Assembly (NCBI RefSeq): GCF_028751195.1
Contig: NZ_CP066784.1
Coordinates: forward strand, 3,720,001-3,784,000
Direction: 5' to 3'
Source: Alicyclobacillus sp. ALC3
GTDB taxonomy: Bacteria; Bacillota; Bacilli; Alicyclobacillales; Alicyclobacillaceae
DNA: 64,000 nt
Below are positions 15,911-25,617 of the stretch, piece after piece. Below the pieces are notes generated by a model. That model saw nothing but the letters and a program-made list of their open reading frames with translations, was not told the origin of the DNA and searched no databases. The position numbers were made by a program, and so were the translations under genes. Within the stretch, counting starts at the first letter, position 1; each line of letters starts with the position of its first letter.

Positions 15911-17482
15911 ATGAAGAAGCTGACGCCTCGAGTCCTGCCCAAACGGAACGAACTTCATCGGTCAAGTGTCTCAAACGAAGGTCTTGTTCATGGTGACATA
16001 GACGAGGATACTCAGGTGCTTGAGCAAAAACTTCGTGCTGAGCTACAGAACTCGTCTGATGTATGTTTCCGACGGTTTGGAGTTGAGCGGGGTCGCACGC
16101 TGCTGATCGTTTACATTGACGGGCTCGTGGATACAGAACTCCTTGATAAAACACTCTTAATGCCACTGAGCATGCGTTGGATGAATCATCCGGATGCACA
16201 CATCGACAAGACCCTTGTGGATGTCGTTACAGAAAAAATCGTTCCAATTGCACGCATAAAAAACGTCACGACGGTTCGTGACATCGTGGATGGACTGTTG
16301 GAAGCGAGCGTGGCTGTCATTGCCCACGGAACAAAGGCCGCCTTACTAGCTGAGTTGAAGAACTGGCCAGAACGAGCCATTCAGGAATCCGTAAGCGAGC
16401 CGTCCATTCGTGGGCCCCGTGAGGCATTCAATGAGTCTCTACGAACAAGCATTGCCATGGTTCGCAAGCGCATCAAAAGCACCAATTTAAAAGTCGAGAG
16501 TGTATCGATTGGACAAGTCTCCCAAACAGATGTTGCCCTCGTCTATCTTGAAGGGACGGTAAATCCGACTGTATTGGAGGAACTTCGCAGCAGATTGAGT
16601 CGCATTCGGTTAGATGCCGTTCTAGAAACACAGTACATTGAGGAATTTATCGAAGACTCGCCGAATTCTCCGTATCCTCAGGTTCAGAACACGGAGAGGC
16701 CGGACGTCGTTGTTGCGGCATTGCTGGAGGGGAAGATTGCCATCTTGGTCGATGGAACGCCAAATGTTCTGATTGTTCCTATGACGTTTTGGACGGGGTT
16801 CCAAGCGCCAGACGATTACTATGAAAGACCAATATACATGACGGCAGTTCGATGGGTGCGCTTTGTCATGCTCAATATTTCTATTTTTTTGACCCCGCTA
16901 TATGTTGCGTTAACCAGTTACCATCCGCAGATGCTGCCTACTAATTTGCTTATCACCTTTGCCGCCGCTAGAAGTGGCAGTCCGTTTCCGGTCGCGATAG
17001 AGGCTTTTGCGATGGAATTTGTGTTTGAGGGTCTGCGAGAGGCTGGAGTTCGACTCCCTAAGGCGGTCGGTTCTGCTGTCAGTATTGTCGGGGGGTTGGT
17101 TGTCGGTCAGGCGGCTGTTGAAGCGGGCCTCGTTTCAGCCCCGACAGTGATTATGGTTGCCACATCTGGCATCGCATCGTTCACCATTCCTCGGTATAAT
17201 TTTGGGTTTTCGTACCGTCTCTTGCGATTTTTTGTTCTGCTTCTATCGGCAGTCGTTGGGCTCTACGGCCTGACCATTAGTTTCATAGTGATACTGATTC
17301 ACCAAGTAAATCTGGAGTCGTTTGGTGTTCCCTATATGTCTCCCATTGCCCCGCGGAACCTCAAACAACTACGAGACATACTTACACGGGTATCTCGGAA
17401 GGGTCTGTCGGACCGGCCACAATCCCATGTGGATCAACAAAATTCAGGTCGTCAACATTCGTCGCGGTTGAGTCGCTCATGA
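15911..17482 (+). CDS. GerA-type germinant receptor subunit A (operon 1)
   Basis: 523 aa, ATG 15911 after GAGGAGTGACACC. A soluble N-terminal half (about 30-290) with the GPREAFNESLRTSIAMVRKR block is followed by five or so membrane helices and the GerA hallmarks PFPVAIEAFAMEFVFEGLRE and GSAVSIVGGLVVGQAAVEAG. With GerB and GerC it forms the inner-membrane nutrient receptor that starts spore germination. It is the first gene of an A-C-B operon, and its stop overlaps the next start (ATGA). Confidence 0.95.
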   Translation: MKKLTPRVLPKRNELHRSSVSNEGLVHGDIDEDTQVLEQKLRAELQNSSDVCFRRFGVERGRTLLIVYIDGLVDTELLDKTLLMPLSMRWMNHPDAHIDKTLVDVVTEKIVPIARIKNVTTVRDIVDGLLEASVAVIAHGTKAALLAELKNWPERAIQESVSEPSIRGPREAFNESLRTSIAMVRKRIKSTNLKVESVSIGQVSQTDVALVYLEGTVNPTVLEELRSRLSRIRLDAVLETQYIEEFIEDSPNSPYPQVQNTERPDVVVAALLEGKIAILVDGTPNVLIVPMTFWTGFQAPDDYYERPIYMTAVRWVRFVMLNISIFLTPLYVALTSYHPQMLPTNLLITFAAARSGSPFPVAIEAFAMEFVFEGLREAGVRLPKAVGSAVSIVGGLVVGQAAVEAGLVSAPTVIMVATSGIASFTIPRYNFGFSYRLLRFFVLLLSAVVGLYGLTISFIVILIHQVNLESFGVPYMSPIAPRNLKQLRDILTRVSRKGLSDRPQSHVDQQNSGRQHSSRLSRS

Positions 17483-18669
17483 GACAACGTAAACAGTTCG
17501 CAGTAGTGGTCGCGAGTGCGATTTTAATCTGTACCCTGGTGACCGGATGTTGGGACCGTACGGAATTGAATGATCGCGCTTTGGTCATGGCATCGGGTCT
17601 TGACCTTGACGCGAATGGGCGATGGCTGCTCACCGACCAGGTCATCATTCCTGTCAACTTGGCGAAACAAGAGAGCATTACCCGACAAAGTTTTCTCACC
17701 CTTTCAGCGACAGGAAAAGACCTAGTGGATGCTGGGCAACTCCTTCAAACAAAACTGTCCCGACAGTACTTCCTGGGTCACCGACGTGTGATTTTTATCG
17801 GGGAAGAGGCGGCAAGACACGGTTTGACAGGCATTATGGACGAATACACACGAAACCCAGATGTACGTCTTAGGAGTGATATTTTCGTCGTTCGTGGAGC
17901 TAGGGCCATAGACGCATTGGAGATAAAAGCGCCCCTGGAACAATACCCGGGTTTGACAATTATCAAGAGTCGGAGATTCGTGGGAGGAACGGTCGGGGAT
18001 TCCTTGCGGGGGTTTTTAATCGCTGCTGCGAGTCAAACGAGTTGTGCTACTTTGCCGGTGCTGGAAATTGTCCCGGAAACCGTGCAGTCGACCAATAAAA
18101 CATTTGCGTTCACTGGGCGAGCAATTTTCAACAAGGAGCTGAAAGTGGTCGGATATTTGGATTTTTCCGATGCTAATTATCGACTGTGGGTCACAAATGA
18201 TTTGAAGAAACGGCAAATTACATTCCAGATTCCGGGACATCCAGGGTATGCGACAGTGGATTTGTCTCAGTTCGCTGGGCGAGTTCACGCCATTGTTCAA
18301 TATGGACATCCGCGCTTTGAAGTTGAACTGACCGGACAAGGTTTACTTAGAGAAAATCAGACAAACCTTAATGTCAAAGACCCTAAGCAGTTGAAGCAAC
18401 TGAACGACGCGATGCAACATGAGGTCAACGATGAAGTCACGCAACTGATTGCCAAGGTCCAGAAGCAGTACAAGACTGACATATTTGGATTTGACCAGGC
18501 TTTGGCAAGACAGCAACCCAAACAGTGGAAAGTAATGAAACTTCATTGGAATGAACTGTTTCCTGAAGCACACTTTAATGTCGCCACACGACTCAAAATC
18601 AAAACGGTGGGCCTGACGTCGAAGAACCCCGTTTCTAGTAAGTTGTCACAAGGCTATGGAAGTTGGTGA
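17479..18669 (+). CDS. Ger(x)C lipoprotein, germinant receptor subunit C (operon 1)
   Basis: 396 aa. The signal peptide ends in lipobox VTGC with the lipidated Cys at 24, followed by the family start WDRTELNDRALVMASGLD. It is the extracytoplasmic lipoprotein subunit of the receptor. The C-terminal domain includes VNDEVTQLIAKVQKQYKTDIFGFDQALARQ. The ATG overlaps the TGA of the A subunit gene, and the gene ends 3 nt before the B subunit gene. Confidence 0.95.
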   Translation: MRQRKQFAVVVASAILICTLVTGCWDRTELNDRALVMASGLDLDANGRWLLTDQVIIPVNLAKQESITRQSFLTLSATGKDLVDAGQLLQTKLSRQYFLGHRRVIFIGEEAARHGLTGIMDEYTRNPDVRLRSDIFVVRGARAIDALEIKAPLEQYPGLTIIKSRRFVGGTVGDSLRGFLIAAASQTSCATLPVLEIVPETVQSTNKTFAFTGRAIFNKELKVVGYLDFSDANYRLWVTNDLKKRQITFQIPGHPGYATVDLSQFAGRVHAIVQYGHPRFEVELTGQGLLRENQTNLNVKDPKQLKQLNDAMQHEVNDEVTQLIAKVQKQYKTDIFGFDQALARQQPKQWKVMKLHWNELFPEAHFNVATRLKIKTVGLTSKNPVSSKLSQGYGSW

Positions 18670-18672
18670 GGC

Positions 18673-19815
18673 ATGAAGCCAGGGACAATGGTGATTTCGG
18701 GAGGGCAATTATTCTGGATTTCAAGCATGTTTGACCTTGGCATGGCGGCGTTTCTTATGATCTCCCCAACAATTGAACGGGTCGGGAACGATGCCTGGCT
18801 ATCACTGCTTGCGAGCGGAATTCTCAGCGTGTTTGCCACTTGGATTGGAACTCGGTTAAGTCGCTATTATCCAGACAAGGTTTTTATAGAGTACATTTGC
18901 GACCTCACGGGAACTATTATAGGGAAAGCTATCGGCACGGTGTATGTCATCAACTGGGTCGTTGTCACAGCCATGGCAATACGGCAAATCACGGACATTT
19001 TCGTCACCGCGCAATTTCATCGCACCCCAAGTTGGGTCTTTATTATCTCCATGGCCTTGGTCTCGGTGTATTTGCTGTATAAAAATGGACTACAGTCATT
19101 GGGTAGATTTACAGAGGTCATTGGTCCGGCGGTCATCTTCGTCGCATTAGGAGTATTCCTGTTAGATCTCCCGAACGTAACTTGGAGTCGACTCCTTCCG
19201 GTATACGTCAACTCAGGACCATACGGGCTCTTGTATGGTGCAATTCCATCGGTGTCCTTTTTGGCACAAACCTCATTCCTCACGATGGTTTTTCGCTTTG
19301 TTAAGAATCAGAATCACAATGTGAGGCAGGCTGTTTTTGGAACTGCATTCGCCAGTCTGTTTGTCGTCATCAGTGGGGTGTTCTCGATTGCCACGTTTGG
19401 GGCGGACCTCGGTGCGAAGATGTGGAATCCTGTCTTTGACATGGTCCAGTATATATCGGTTTCTGAAATCATCCAGAACGTTGATGCTTTCGTGATAGTC
19501 ATTTGGTTTCTTACAGCGTTTGTACGAGTTGCGCTGTTTATGTTCTTAGCCGTCTCTGGTACCGCGGCACTGCTGAATTTGAAAAGATGGCACTCGCCTC
19601 TGCTCTGGATTGGTGGGATAACGGTCATCCTCGCCATGATTCCGAAGGATATCACGGAATCAACCATAGAGTACCCCAGGAAATTCGTCGAACCGTTTGT
19701 ACTCCCTGTATTGATTTTTGGAATCCCACTCGTTCTGTGGATGATTGCGTTTTTACGTCGTCGATTCGGTCATCAAGGGGCTACACCGCGGCCAGGTGGG
19801 TCTGCGGTCAAGTGA
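18673..19815 (+). CDS. GerB-type permease, germinant receptor subunit B (operon 1)
   Basis: 380 aa, about ten membrane helices, of the APC-superfamily spore permease family. The subunit is thought to bind the nutrient germinant. The first helix carries ISGGQLFWISSMFDLGMA, and ERVGNDAWLSLLASG follows. ATG 18673 has GGTGAGGC directly upstream. Last gene of operon 1, followed by a stem-loop. Confidence 0.94.
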   Translation: MKPGTMVISGGQLFWISSMFDLGMAAFLMISPTIERVGNDAWLSLLASGILSVFATWIGTRLSRYYPDKVFIEYICDLTGTIIGKAIGTVYVINWVVVTAMAIRQITDIFVTAQFHRTPSWVFIISMALVSVYLLYKNGLQSLGRFTEVIGPAVIFVALGVFLLDLPNVTWSRLLPVYVNSGPYGLLYGAIPSVSFLAQTSFLTMVFRFVKNQNHNVRQAVFGTAFASLFVVISGVFSIATFGADLGAKMWNPVFDMVQYISVSEIIQNVDAFVIVIWFLTAFVRVALFMFLAVSGTAALLNLKRWHSPLLWIGGITVILAMIPKDITESTIEYPRKFVEPFVLPVLIFGIPLVLWMIAFLRRRFGHQGATPRPGGSAVK

Positions 19816-19847
19816 GCATGGGCGAGGGTAGAGGGGACGAGAGTAGT

Positions 19848-19884
19848 AAAAATCCCCGAGGTCACTTTGTACCTGCGGGGATTT
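19848..19884. terminator. Stem-loop after ger operon 1
   Basis: AAATCCCCG..AGGT and ACCT.GCGGGGATTT pair into a stem of about 13 bp with one bulge. It lies 33 nt past the GerB stop and 15 nt from the convergent zinc-ribbon gene, so it can serve both. The A-rich/T-rich flanks are short. Confidence 0.65.
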
Positions 19885-19898
19885 GACTCCTAGGCTGA

Positions 19899-20075
19899 TT
19901 ACAGTCGAGTCTGTTCTAGGTCCTCATTTCCGCAAAAGCACATTTTTGCGCCGGTTGATATGGTTCCATCTCTCTCTACACTTCCGCGTAACACGAATGT
20001 TTCGCCACACACTTTACAAGATATTCGGACAAGTGGATTACCCGCTTTTTTTATGATTTCGTGGTCAATAGCCAC
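19899..20075 (-). CDS. Small zinc-ribbon-like protein
   Basis: About 58 aa from GTG 20075, which has GGGGGTGA 7 nt upstream; in-frame ATGs at 20093 and 20108 lack a ribosome site. Cysteines in CKVCGETF and MCFCGNED form two CxxC/CxC pairs suited to bind zinc. It is convergent with ger operon 1 and divergent from ger operon 2. Family unknown; possibly a regulatory or structural micro-protein. Confidence 0.55.
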   Translation of the reverse strand: MAIDHEIIKKAGNPLVRISCKVCGETFVLRGSVERDGTISTGAKMCFCGNEDLEQTRL

Positions 20076-20289
20076 CCTGTTCACCCCCGACATGGTGAGA
20101 TACGACATCAGCTCGACAATTCCTTTACAGAACCTTTCGCCTTTTGTGGGGTGAGTATCATCTGCGAATTGTTCACTTTTGCGCAGCTCTGAGCATGGTC
20201 CTCGTATCCACGAGTTCTCTTACATATCGTCGTACGCTTACGGACACTATTACACATATACCATCAATCTGTTCGAAGGCGGAAAAGTC

Positions 20290-21912
20290 TTGTTCTTCAC
20301 GCGACGAAACCGATTATTTGGGAGCATGGGGGATGACCAGCCGAAATCACAACCGGTCGTACCTGATTTTAAGAAGGCTCCCCACTACAAAGGGAATCTG
20401 AAAGATGCCTTGCGTTATTTCGCAGAGTCTCTCGGCGCGAGCGACGACTATGTTGTACGCGTCGTTAAGGTTGCCGGCATATCTGCAGCCATTGTGTTCA
20501 TACAGACGATTAGTGATCATAAGGCAATCGAGGAAACCCTTCGAGAACTACATCAGCATCAATTTCCCAAACGCAGACCCAAAAATTTTTCGCAATACTT
20601 AATTGAACACGTCCTGCCAAGTTCTGATGCAGTCTTCATGGAAAACCTTTATGAACTTAAAGAGGCGATTACGGGCGGGGATTTGGTCCTGTTAATCGAC
20701 ACAATCTCACCGGCACTCGTCATGGGTGCAAAGTACGTAGAGCACAGAAGTCCAGAACAACCATTTATTGAATCGTCAGTTCGTGGTTCTCAAGTCAGCT
20801 TTGTGGAAAATATCGATGTCAACATTGGGTTGATTCGGAACTCACTGAATACCGAGACATTGCGTGTGAAGAAATTCAAAGTGGGCTATCGCAGTCGACG
20901 AGACATCGCTTTAATTTACTTGGAGGATGTCGCAAACCCCGTTTTGATTGAAACGGTCACAGAACGCATTAGTGCAGTCCATATCGACGTGGTAAGCCAA
21001 AGCTCAGCAATCGAGCATAGGATTGTTGATCATCCATGGACACCCTTGCCGTTAACCAGGCTTACGCAGCGGATTGATAGTGTAGCGCGGGAAATTAATC
21101 AAGGGAAGGCCACTGTAATTGTGGATGGAGACCCGACCGTTCTGATTGTTCCGGCGTCGTTGCAGGACATGTTTCAAACGGAAGAGGATTACGGCCACTC
21201 ATGGCTCGAAGCGGTCTTTCTCCGCTGGTTACGTGCTTTGGCTCTCCTCTTTTCGGTGTTTTTGCCTGCACTGTATATCGCCTTTGTTGATTTTAATCCG
21301 GAACTGCTGCCAAAGGTTCTCGGACTGCAGATTGCGAGGTCACGAGAAGGTGTGCCGTTTCCTGCTGTGATGGAAGTGCTGATCATGCAAAGTGTAGTCG
21401 AAATTCTTCGCGAGGCCACACTGCGCATGCCCAAACAAATGGGTCAAACCATTGGTATTGTTGGAGGTTTAGTTGTCGGTGAAGCCAGTGTTCAAGCCGG
21501 ATTAGTCAGCAATATTCTCATTATCGTAGTGTCATTATCTGCCGTCAGCATATTTGTGACACCGAGTTACGAGTTTGCGACGGTTACACGACTGGCGTCT
21601 TGGGTTATGATCGTGTCTGCATCCATTCTTGGTTTATATGGGCTCATTTTAATGACCATTCTACTCCTGTCCGAACTGAGTGCGACTAAATCCTTTGGCC
21701 TCCCCTACCTAGCGCCGTTTGATGGTGCACACATCAAGGACGTGTTCACAGATGGCATCATTCGTTTGCCGGTGAACATGATGAGCAGGCGAACCAGCCA
21801 TCTTCATCCACGTGACAGCACTGGACAGGCGGAGTACCACAATCCAATCCCGCATCCGCAACTCGAAAAGGCGCAGGAAAGTCAGAAGCAGCCGGAAGGC
21901 CGAAAAAAGTGA
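20290..21912 (+). CDS. GerA-type germinant receptor subunit A (operon 2)
   Basis: About 540 aa. TTG 20290 is chosen for GAAGGCGG 8 nt upstream; ATG 20326 is the alternative but has almost no spacer, so the start is uncertain. GerA hallmarks: RGSQVSFVENIDVNIGLIRN, GVPFPAVMEVLIMQSVVEIL and GQTIGIVGGLVVGEASVQAG, with five C-terminal membrane helices and a polar tail. Compared with operon 1 it has a longer, charged N-terminus. Its stop overlaps the GTG of the C subunit. Confidence 0.92.
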   Translation: MFFTRRNRLFGSMGDDQPKSQPVVPDFKKAPHYKGNLKDALRYFAESLGASDDYVVRVVKVAGISAAIVFIQTISDHKAIEETLRELHQHQFPKRRPKNFSQYLIEHVLPSSDAVFMENLYELKEAITGGDLVLLIDTISPALVMGAKYVEHRSPEQPFIESSVRGSQVSFVENIDVNIGLIRNSLNTETLRVKKFKVGYRSRRDIALIYLEDVANPVLIETVTERISAVHIDVVSQSSAIEHRIVDHPWTPLPLTRLTQRIDSVAREINQGKATVIVDGDPTVLIVPASLQDMFQTEEDYGHSWLEAVFLRWLRALALLFSVFLPALYIAFVDFNPELLPKVLGLQIARSREGVPFPAVMEVLIMQSVVEILREATLRMPKQMGQTIGIVGGLVVGEASVQAGLVSNILIIVVSLSAVSIFVTPSYEFATVTRLASWVMIVSASILGLYGLILMTILLLSELSATKSFGLPYLAPFDGAHIKDVFTDGIIRLPVNMMSRRTSHLHPRDSTGQAEYHNPIPHPQLEKAQESQKQPEGRKK

Positions 21913-23066
21913 AAACCACTTTACACAAGCTGGCTGTTTGTGCAAGTAGTATTGTCTGTCTGATGTTCATTCCCGGGTGCTGGGACTACCAAAAAATCAA
22001 TGACCGTGCTCCCGTCATTGGTATTGGTGTTGATCCAGTACCGAATCAACCGAAAATGATGTCCTACACGTTTCAGATTCAGGTATTCGACAAGTCCACT
22101 AGTGAGGGCAACTCTGACCAAGGGGAAGGAAGTTCTGGAGGGGCAAGTTCTTCAGCGGAACACCAGAATTTTACGGTAAGGGCACGTGGAGTACAAGATG
22201 GTCTCAGGTACGCACAGCTACAATACCCCAAGACGTTTTATTTAAGCAACATCCAGAGTGTTGTAATGAGTGAAAAACTTACAGGCGGCCAGATCCAAAG
22301 CGTGATCACAGAATTGGAACGTTCCCCCACAGTCGATAAGCTGGCCTTCGTCTGTTTTACTCCGGAAAGCGCTAAGGACGTAATGGACACACCTGGTCGA
22401 GTTGCACCTGCGGATGCGATTGACCGTGTGCTGGGAAGCAGCTTAAAACAGCATGCGTTTACGACACGCACGAGAGTGTGGCAATTTTGGCGTGACTGGA
22501 AAGAGTTCGGTGTAGAGCCTCAGGCGCCCATCGTAATTACGGAAGACTCACACGTACAAATGCGTGGAATGTTGGCCCTACGTGACTTGACGCCAACGGA
22601 ACAACTATCTCCAGCTGAGACGCTGTACTTCAATTTAGTTGCAAGCTCAGTCAATCAAATCGCTGTTTGGATTGATGATCGCGGGAGTTCATTTGAAGTC
22701 GGGCACATTCAGTCGAACCGGAGAATTTCCGCATCAATGTTACATGGCGTGCCAGTTCTTCACGCTATCGTGCGTGTGAACGGCGTTATCGTGCAGGACG
22801 AAACAAGGAACGAAAAAATTCTGACTAATCCAGAAATTGAACGTTACCGCAAAGTGATGGAGGAAGAGATGCAACGGAAGGCTACTGAAGCTGTGCAGCG
22901 ACTCCAACAACAACGGGATGATGCGTATGGCTTTGGGAGGTACATTCTCGTGCATGACCCGTCAACCCGACGTGTGGTCTCAACGCGGTGGCCAGAAATG
23001 TTCGCCCGCGCCCGAGTCGATATCAAGGTAAAAGTGACGAGGTTACAAAAGGGGACGTTGATGTGA
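21909..23066 (+). CDS. Ger(x)C lipoprotein, germinant receptor subunit C (operon 2)
   Basis: 385 aa, GTG 21909 with GGAAGG 9 nt upstream. Lipobox IPGC with Cys 24, then WDYQKINDRAPVIGIGVD. A Ser/Gly/Glu-rich stretch at about 62-82 is an insertion not seen in the other two C subunits. It is the outer-face lipoprotein of receptor 2. Its stop overlaps the next start. Confidence 0.94.
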   Translation: MKTTLHKLAVCASSIVCLMFIPGCWDYQKINDRAPVIGIGVDPVPNQPKMMSYTFQIQVFDKSTSEGNSDQGEGSSGGASSSAEHQNFTVRARGVQDGLRYAQLQYPKTFYLSNIQSVVMSEKLTGGQIQSVITELERSPTVDKLAFVCFTPESAKDVMDTPGRVAPADAIDRVLGSSLKQHAFTTRTRVWQFWRDWKEFGVEPQAPIVITEDSHVQMRGMLALRDLTPTEQLSPAETLYFNLVASSVNQIAVWIDDRGSSFEVGHIQSNRRISASMLHGVPVLHAIVRVNGVIVQDETRNEKILTNPEIERYRKVMEEEMQRKATEAVQRLQQQRDDAYGFGRYILVHDPSTRRVVSTRWPEMFARARVDIKVKVTRLQKGTLM

Positions 23067-24223
23067 GACAAGCGGCAACACAGAGACGTGAGTATTTGTC
23101 CTGGTTTCAAACAGTAGAACTTGGATCTTCTAGCTTCTTGCCATTGGCTTTCTGGGTGTTCCCAAGGATCGCGGTTGAACACGCTGGAATGGATGCACAG
23201 TGGTCGGTTTTTCTGGTAATTGTTGGGGCTATAGCAATTGCGCTCATTCATGGTGCCTTAAACGAGCGGTTCCCGGCGGTGACGGGTGCTGACATGCATG
23301 TCCTTACGTACGGGAAGTGGTTGTCAATTCCTGTCCTTATTGCATACGAAGCTGTCTACGTGTTTTTTGTCGGGATGTCGTTGTTCTACTTCGTGGCGTC
23401 TATCCAGCCATTTTACGCCATGACGCCTCGCTGGGTGATGGCTGGTGCTCTGTGTCTGATTGCCATCCGGATGTCATGGCACGGAGTGGAATCGTTAGGG
23501 CGTGTGTCTGCCATTGTTCATCCATTGACGTGGTTCGGGGTGATTTCTGTGTTCACCGTTATCATGTTGCAGGCGAAATGGTTTTGGATTCCGCACACCG
23601 TCACGAGTTGGCACGATACGTTTCGAGGAGCCTATTATCTGCTGCCACTTGGGTTAGGGTTTAATCTGTTTCTGATACTCAGTCCGTACTACGAACACAA
23701 GAAGAATCGGTCGATTTGGTATCCAATGATTAGTGCTGTGGCGGGCATGATGGCTGTAGTCATTGCGTTCTTTGCCGTGATTCTTAATATTGGATGGGAA
23801 GGCGCAAGAGAGGTTACGTTTACTATCCAGTACGCATTACAACTGATTCGGATGCAGGGATGGATCGTCGAACGGCTTGGGATTCTCATCATCATTTTTG
23901 CGACTGCATACACGGTTCTCTTCGTCAGCACCCACCTATGGGGGATTTCTATACTCACATGCCGGATATTAAATCAAAGTACCGACGGCTACAAACGGTT
24001 CATCATCCCAATCGCTATTGCAATTTTCTCGGTGACCGTATGGTTTACAGACACTCAGCAAGCCTTTAAAATTTTGGATAAGTGGCTGGTGCCAATCAGT
24101 TGGATATTGTTGTTGATCATTCCCTTGATGACGTACCTATGTGCGGCGATTCGAGGTGTTCGAACTGAGCAGTTGCCTGTTCCAAAACCGTATGAGAGTC
24201 GTGTGAAGACATCAAAACGATAA
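23063..24223 (+). CDS. GerB-type permease, germinant receptor subunit B (operon 2)
   Basis: 386 aa from GTG 23063, which has AAAAGGGGA 7 nt upstream and overlaps the TGA of the C subunit; a longer in-frame extension inside that gene is not used. About ten membrane helices, starting WFQTVELGSSSFLPLAFWVF. It is clearly diverged from the operon 1 permease, suggesting a different germinant. No clear terminator follows. Confidence 0.92.
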   Translation: MRQAATQRREYLSWFQTVELGSSSFLPLAFWVFPRIAVEHAGMDAQWSVFLVIVGAIAIALIHGALNERFPAVTGADMHVLTYGKWLSIPVLIAYEAVYVFFVGMSLFYFVASIQPFYAMTPRWVMAGALCLIAIRMSWHGVESLGRVSAIVHPLTWFGVISVFTVIMLQAKWFWIPHTVTSWHDTFRGAYYLLPLGLGFNLFLILSPYYEHKKNRSIWYPMISAVAGMMAVVIAFFAVILNIGWEGAREVTFTIQYALQLIRMQGWIVERLGILIIIFATAYTVLFVSTHLWGISILTCRILNQSTDGYKRFIIPIAIAIFSVTVWFTDTQQAFKILDKWLVPISWILLLIIPLMTYLCAAIRGVRTEQLPVPKPYESRVKTSKR

Positions 24224-24303
24224 AACCGGGTCAGTGAGATGCGGGGATAATGAGCCAGTAGATTAGGCACTAAGGCGTCACTTCGTCGCGATTGGACACT
24301 TCG

Positions 24304-24312
24304 TGCTATAAT
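24304..24312 (+). promoter_or_regulatory. Extended -10 promoter of the MarR gene
   Basis: TGCTATAAT at 24304-24312 is an exact extended -10 (TGnTATAAT). No good -35 lies 17 nt upstream, as is usual for this promoter class. Transcription would start near 24319, 30 nt ahead of the start codon. Confidence 0.6.
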
Positions 24313-24348
24313 TTCCTAATCATCATAGACTCGGATGGGATGAAAAAC

Positions 24349-24834
24349 ATGAAAGTAAACGACGAGACACAGACATCCATTCATAACTTTGATATTACGT
24401 TTCAACTCTATATGGCGATGAGAAGAATCTGTAAGATTCAGGAGCACATACGTGCCAGGGTAGGAAAGAATGTCGGGCTGACTGACGCTCAGTATTATTT
24501 AATTCGAGCATTGGCATTATGCGATACTCGCCTCTCATACTCTAAACTCGCTCATTTAACTGGGCTATCACACAACTCAGTGTCCACCTTGATAAAAGGT
24601 CTTATCAAGTCAGGACTCGTCCAACAACATCCTTGTCCTCATGATGGACGTGTGACTGAACTTTCACTGAGTGAAAACGGATTGAAAGTTGTGCATGAAT
24701 TATTTACGTGTGACGAAGAACAGTTAGAGTTAATTCAACAGGTAACGACTATGGTGCAAGATGAGGACCTAATCGGAAAACTGAATACGTTACACGACTT
24801 TTCTTTGGAATTTCTAAAACGGATCACAGTTTAG
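24349..24834 (+). CDS. MarR-family transcriptional regulator
   Basis: 161 aa, winged helix-turn-helix: LTDAQYYLIRALALCDTRLS, SKLAHLTGLSHNSVSTLIKG, LIKSGLVQQHPCPHDGRVTE. The recognition helix and the wing with DGR are intact. ATG 24349 is preferred because GGATGGGA lies 9 nt upstream; an ATG at 24340 overlaps that site. Several His and Cys residues are present (HPCPH). It is followed by an AbrB-like regulator. Targets unknown. Confidence 0.85.
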   Translation: MKVNDETQTSIHNFDITFQLYMAMRRICKIQEHIRARVGKNVGLTDAQYYLIRALALCDTRLSYSKLAHLTGLSHNSVSTLIKGLIKSGLVQQHPCPHDGRVTELSLSENGLKVVHELFTCDEEQLELIQQVTTMVQDEDLIGKLNTLHDFSLEFLKRITV

Positions 24835-25002
24835 ATGTGCTAGCGGGCATATCAATCCATGGAAATGAGTTTTGGTCATTCCAACTTTTACGTGAAGGCG
24901 TTTCTCAATATATCCTTGCAGACATATGTCGAAACAGATATTATTAATAGGGTTAGTTATGGTACGGTTCAATCTGAATTGAAATTAATAGGAAGTGATC
25001 TG

Positions 25003-25302
25003 GTGAAAGCGACGGGCTTTATTCGTCCACTTGACAACTTGGGTCGTGTAGTGGTTCCAAAAGGCTTACGTTTGGAACGCGGGATGCTTCAGGGCGAACC
25101 CATCGAAATTTGGCAAGATGGGCAAAGGATTGTTTTGGAACTATACCGTGAGAGTTGCGTTCTCTGCGGGATAGACAATTCGCTCACCACCTTTAGAAGT
25201 AAAACAGTATGTATCGATTGCAGGGACGAGTTAACAAAGCAATATTCGTTGCTGTCTTCCGTCACCGATGGTTGTAACGAATCTCTGAATAAGTTGTCCT
25301 AG
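25003..25302 (+). CDS. AbrB/SpoVT-type regulator with C-terminal zinc knuckle
   Basis: 99 aa from GTG 25003 (GGAAGTGA upstream); the longer in-frame extension has no homology. The first 50 residues are the swapped-hairpin AbrB domain (KATGFIRPLDNLGRVVVPKG, IEIWQDGQRIVLELY). The tail has CVLCG and CIDC pairs, likely binding zinc. AbrB-type proteins are transition-state repressors. Followed by a strong terminator. Confidence 0.88.
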   Translation: MKATGFIRPLDNLGRVVVPKGLRLERGMLQGEPIEIWQDGQRIVLELYRESCVLCGIDNSLTTFRSKTVCIDCRDELTKQYSLLSSVTDGCNESLNKLS

Positions 25303-25348
25303 TGATTGAACGGAAATCGCTACGCATGTAATGCTTGAATTTGAGAAG

Positions 25349-25376
25349 GCATCCGTACAATTACGGATGCTTTTTT
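25349..25376 (+). terminator. Rho-independent terminator
   Basis: GCATCCGTA and TACGGATGC form a perfect 9-bp stem with a 4-nt loop, followed by six T (25371-25376). It ends the MarR/AbrB transcription unit. Confidence 0.9.
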
Positions 25377-25439
25377 GCTCGCCAAAATGAAGGACGTTGC
25401 TTGCAATGCAAGGCAACGCCCGTCAGCCATCTCACTCTG

Positions 25440-25565
25440 TCAGTACACTGGTGTTGTTGTGCAGGTCGTTACTGTGTAAGGGACGAGCAGAATGAACAGC
25501 ACAAAGATAATCAGAAACACGACCGCCCATCGTGTGTAGCCTCCGAGGGCACCACCGCCATACAT
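25440..25565 (-). CDS. YjcZ-type sporulation peptide 1
   Basis: 41 aa (MYGGGALGGYTRWAVVFLII...), ATG 25565 with GGGAGG 8 nt upstream. A Gly-rich start, the TRWAVVFLIIFVLFILLVP membrane helix and a short tail are typical of the YjcZ family of tiny sporulation proteins. It is below the size limit of most gene finders. Confidence 0.8.
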   Translation of the reverse strand: MYGGGALGGYTRWAVVFLIIFVLFILLVPYTVTTCTTTPVY

Positions 25566-25617
25566 ATTAGGTTCCTCCCTTCAACACATGTGAGACAATC
25601 TTCGCGCAACTCCTCCT

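Noticed and set aside
24224..24300. TPP riboswitch-like GTGAGATGCGGGG
   Set aside because: It lacks the rest of the thi-box; chance similarity.
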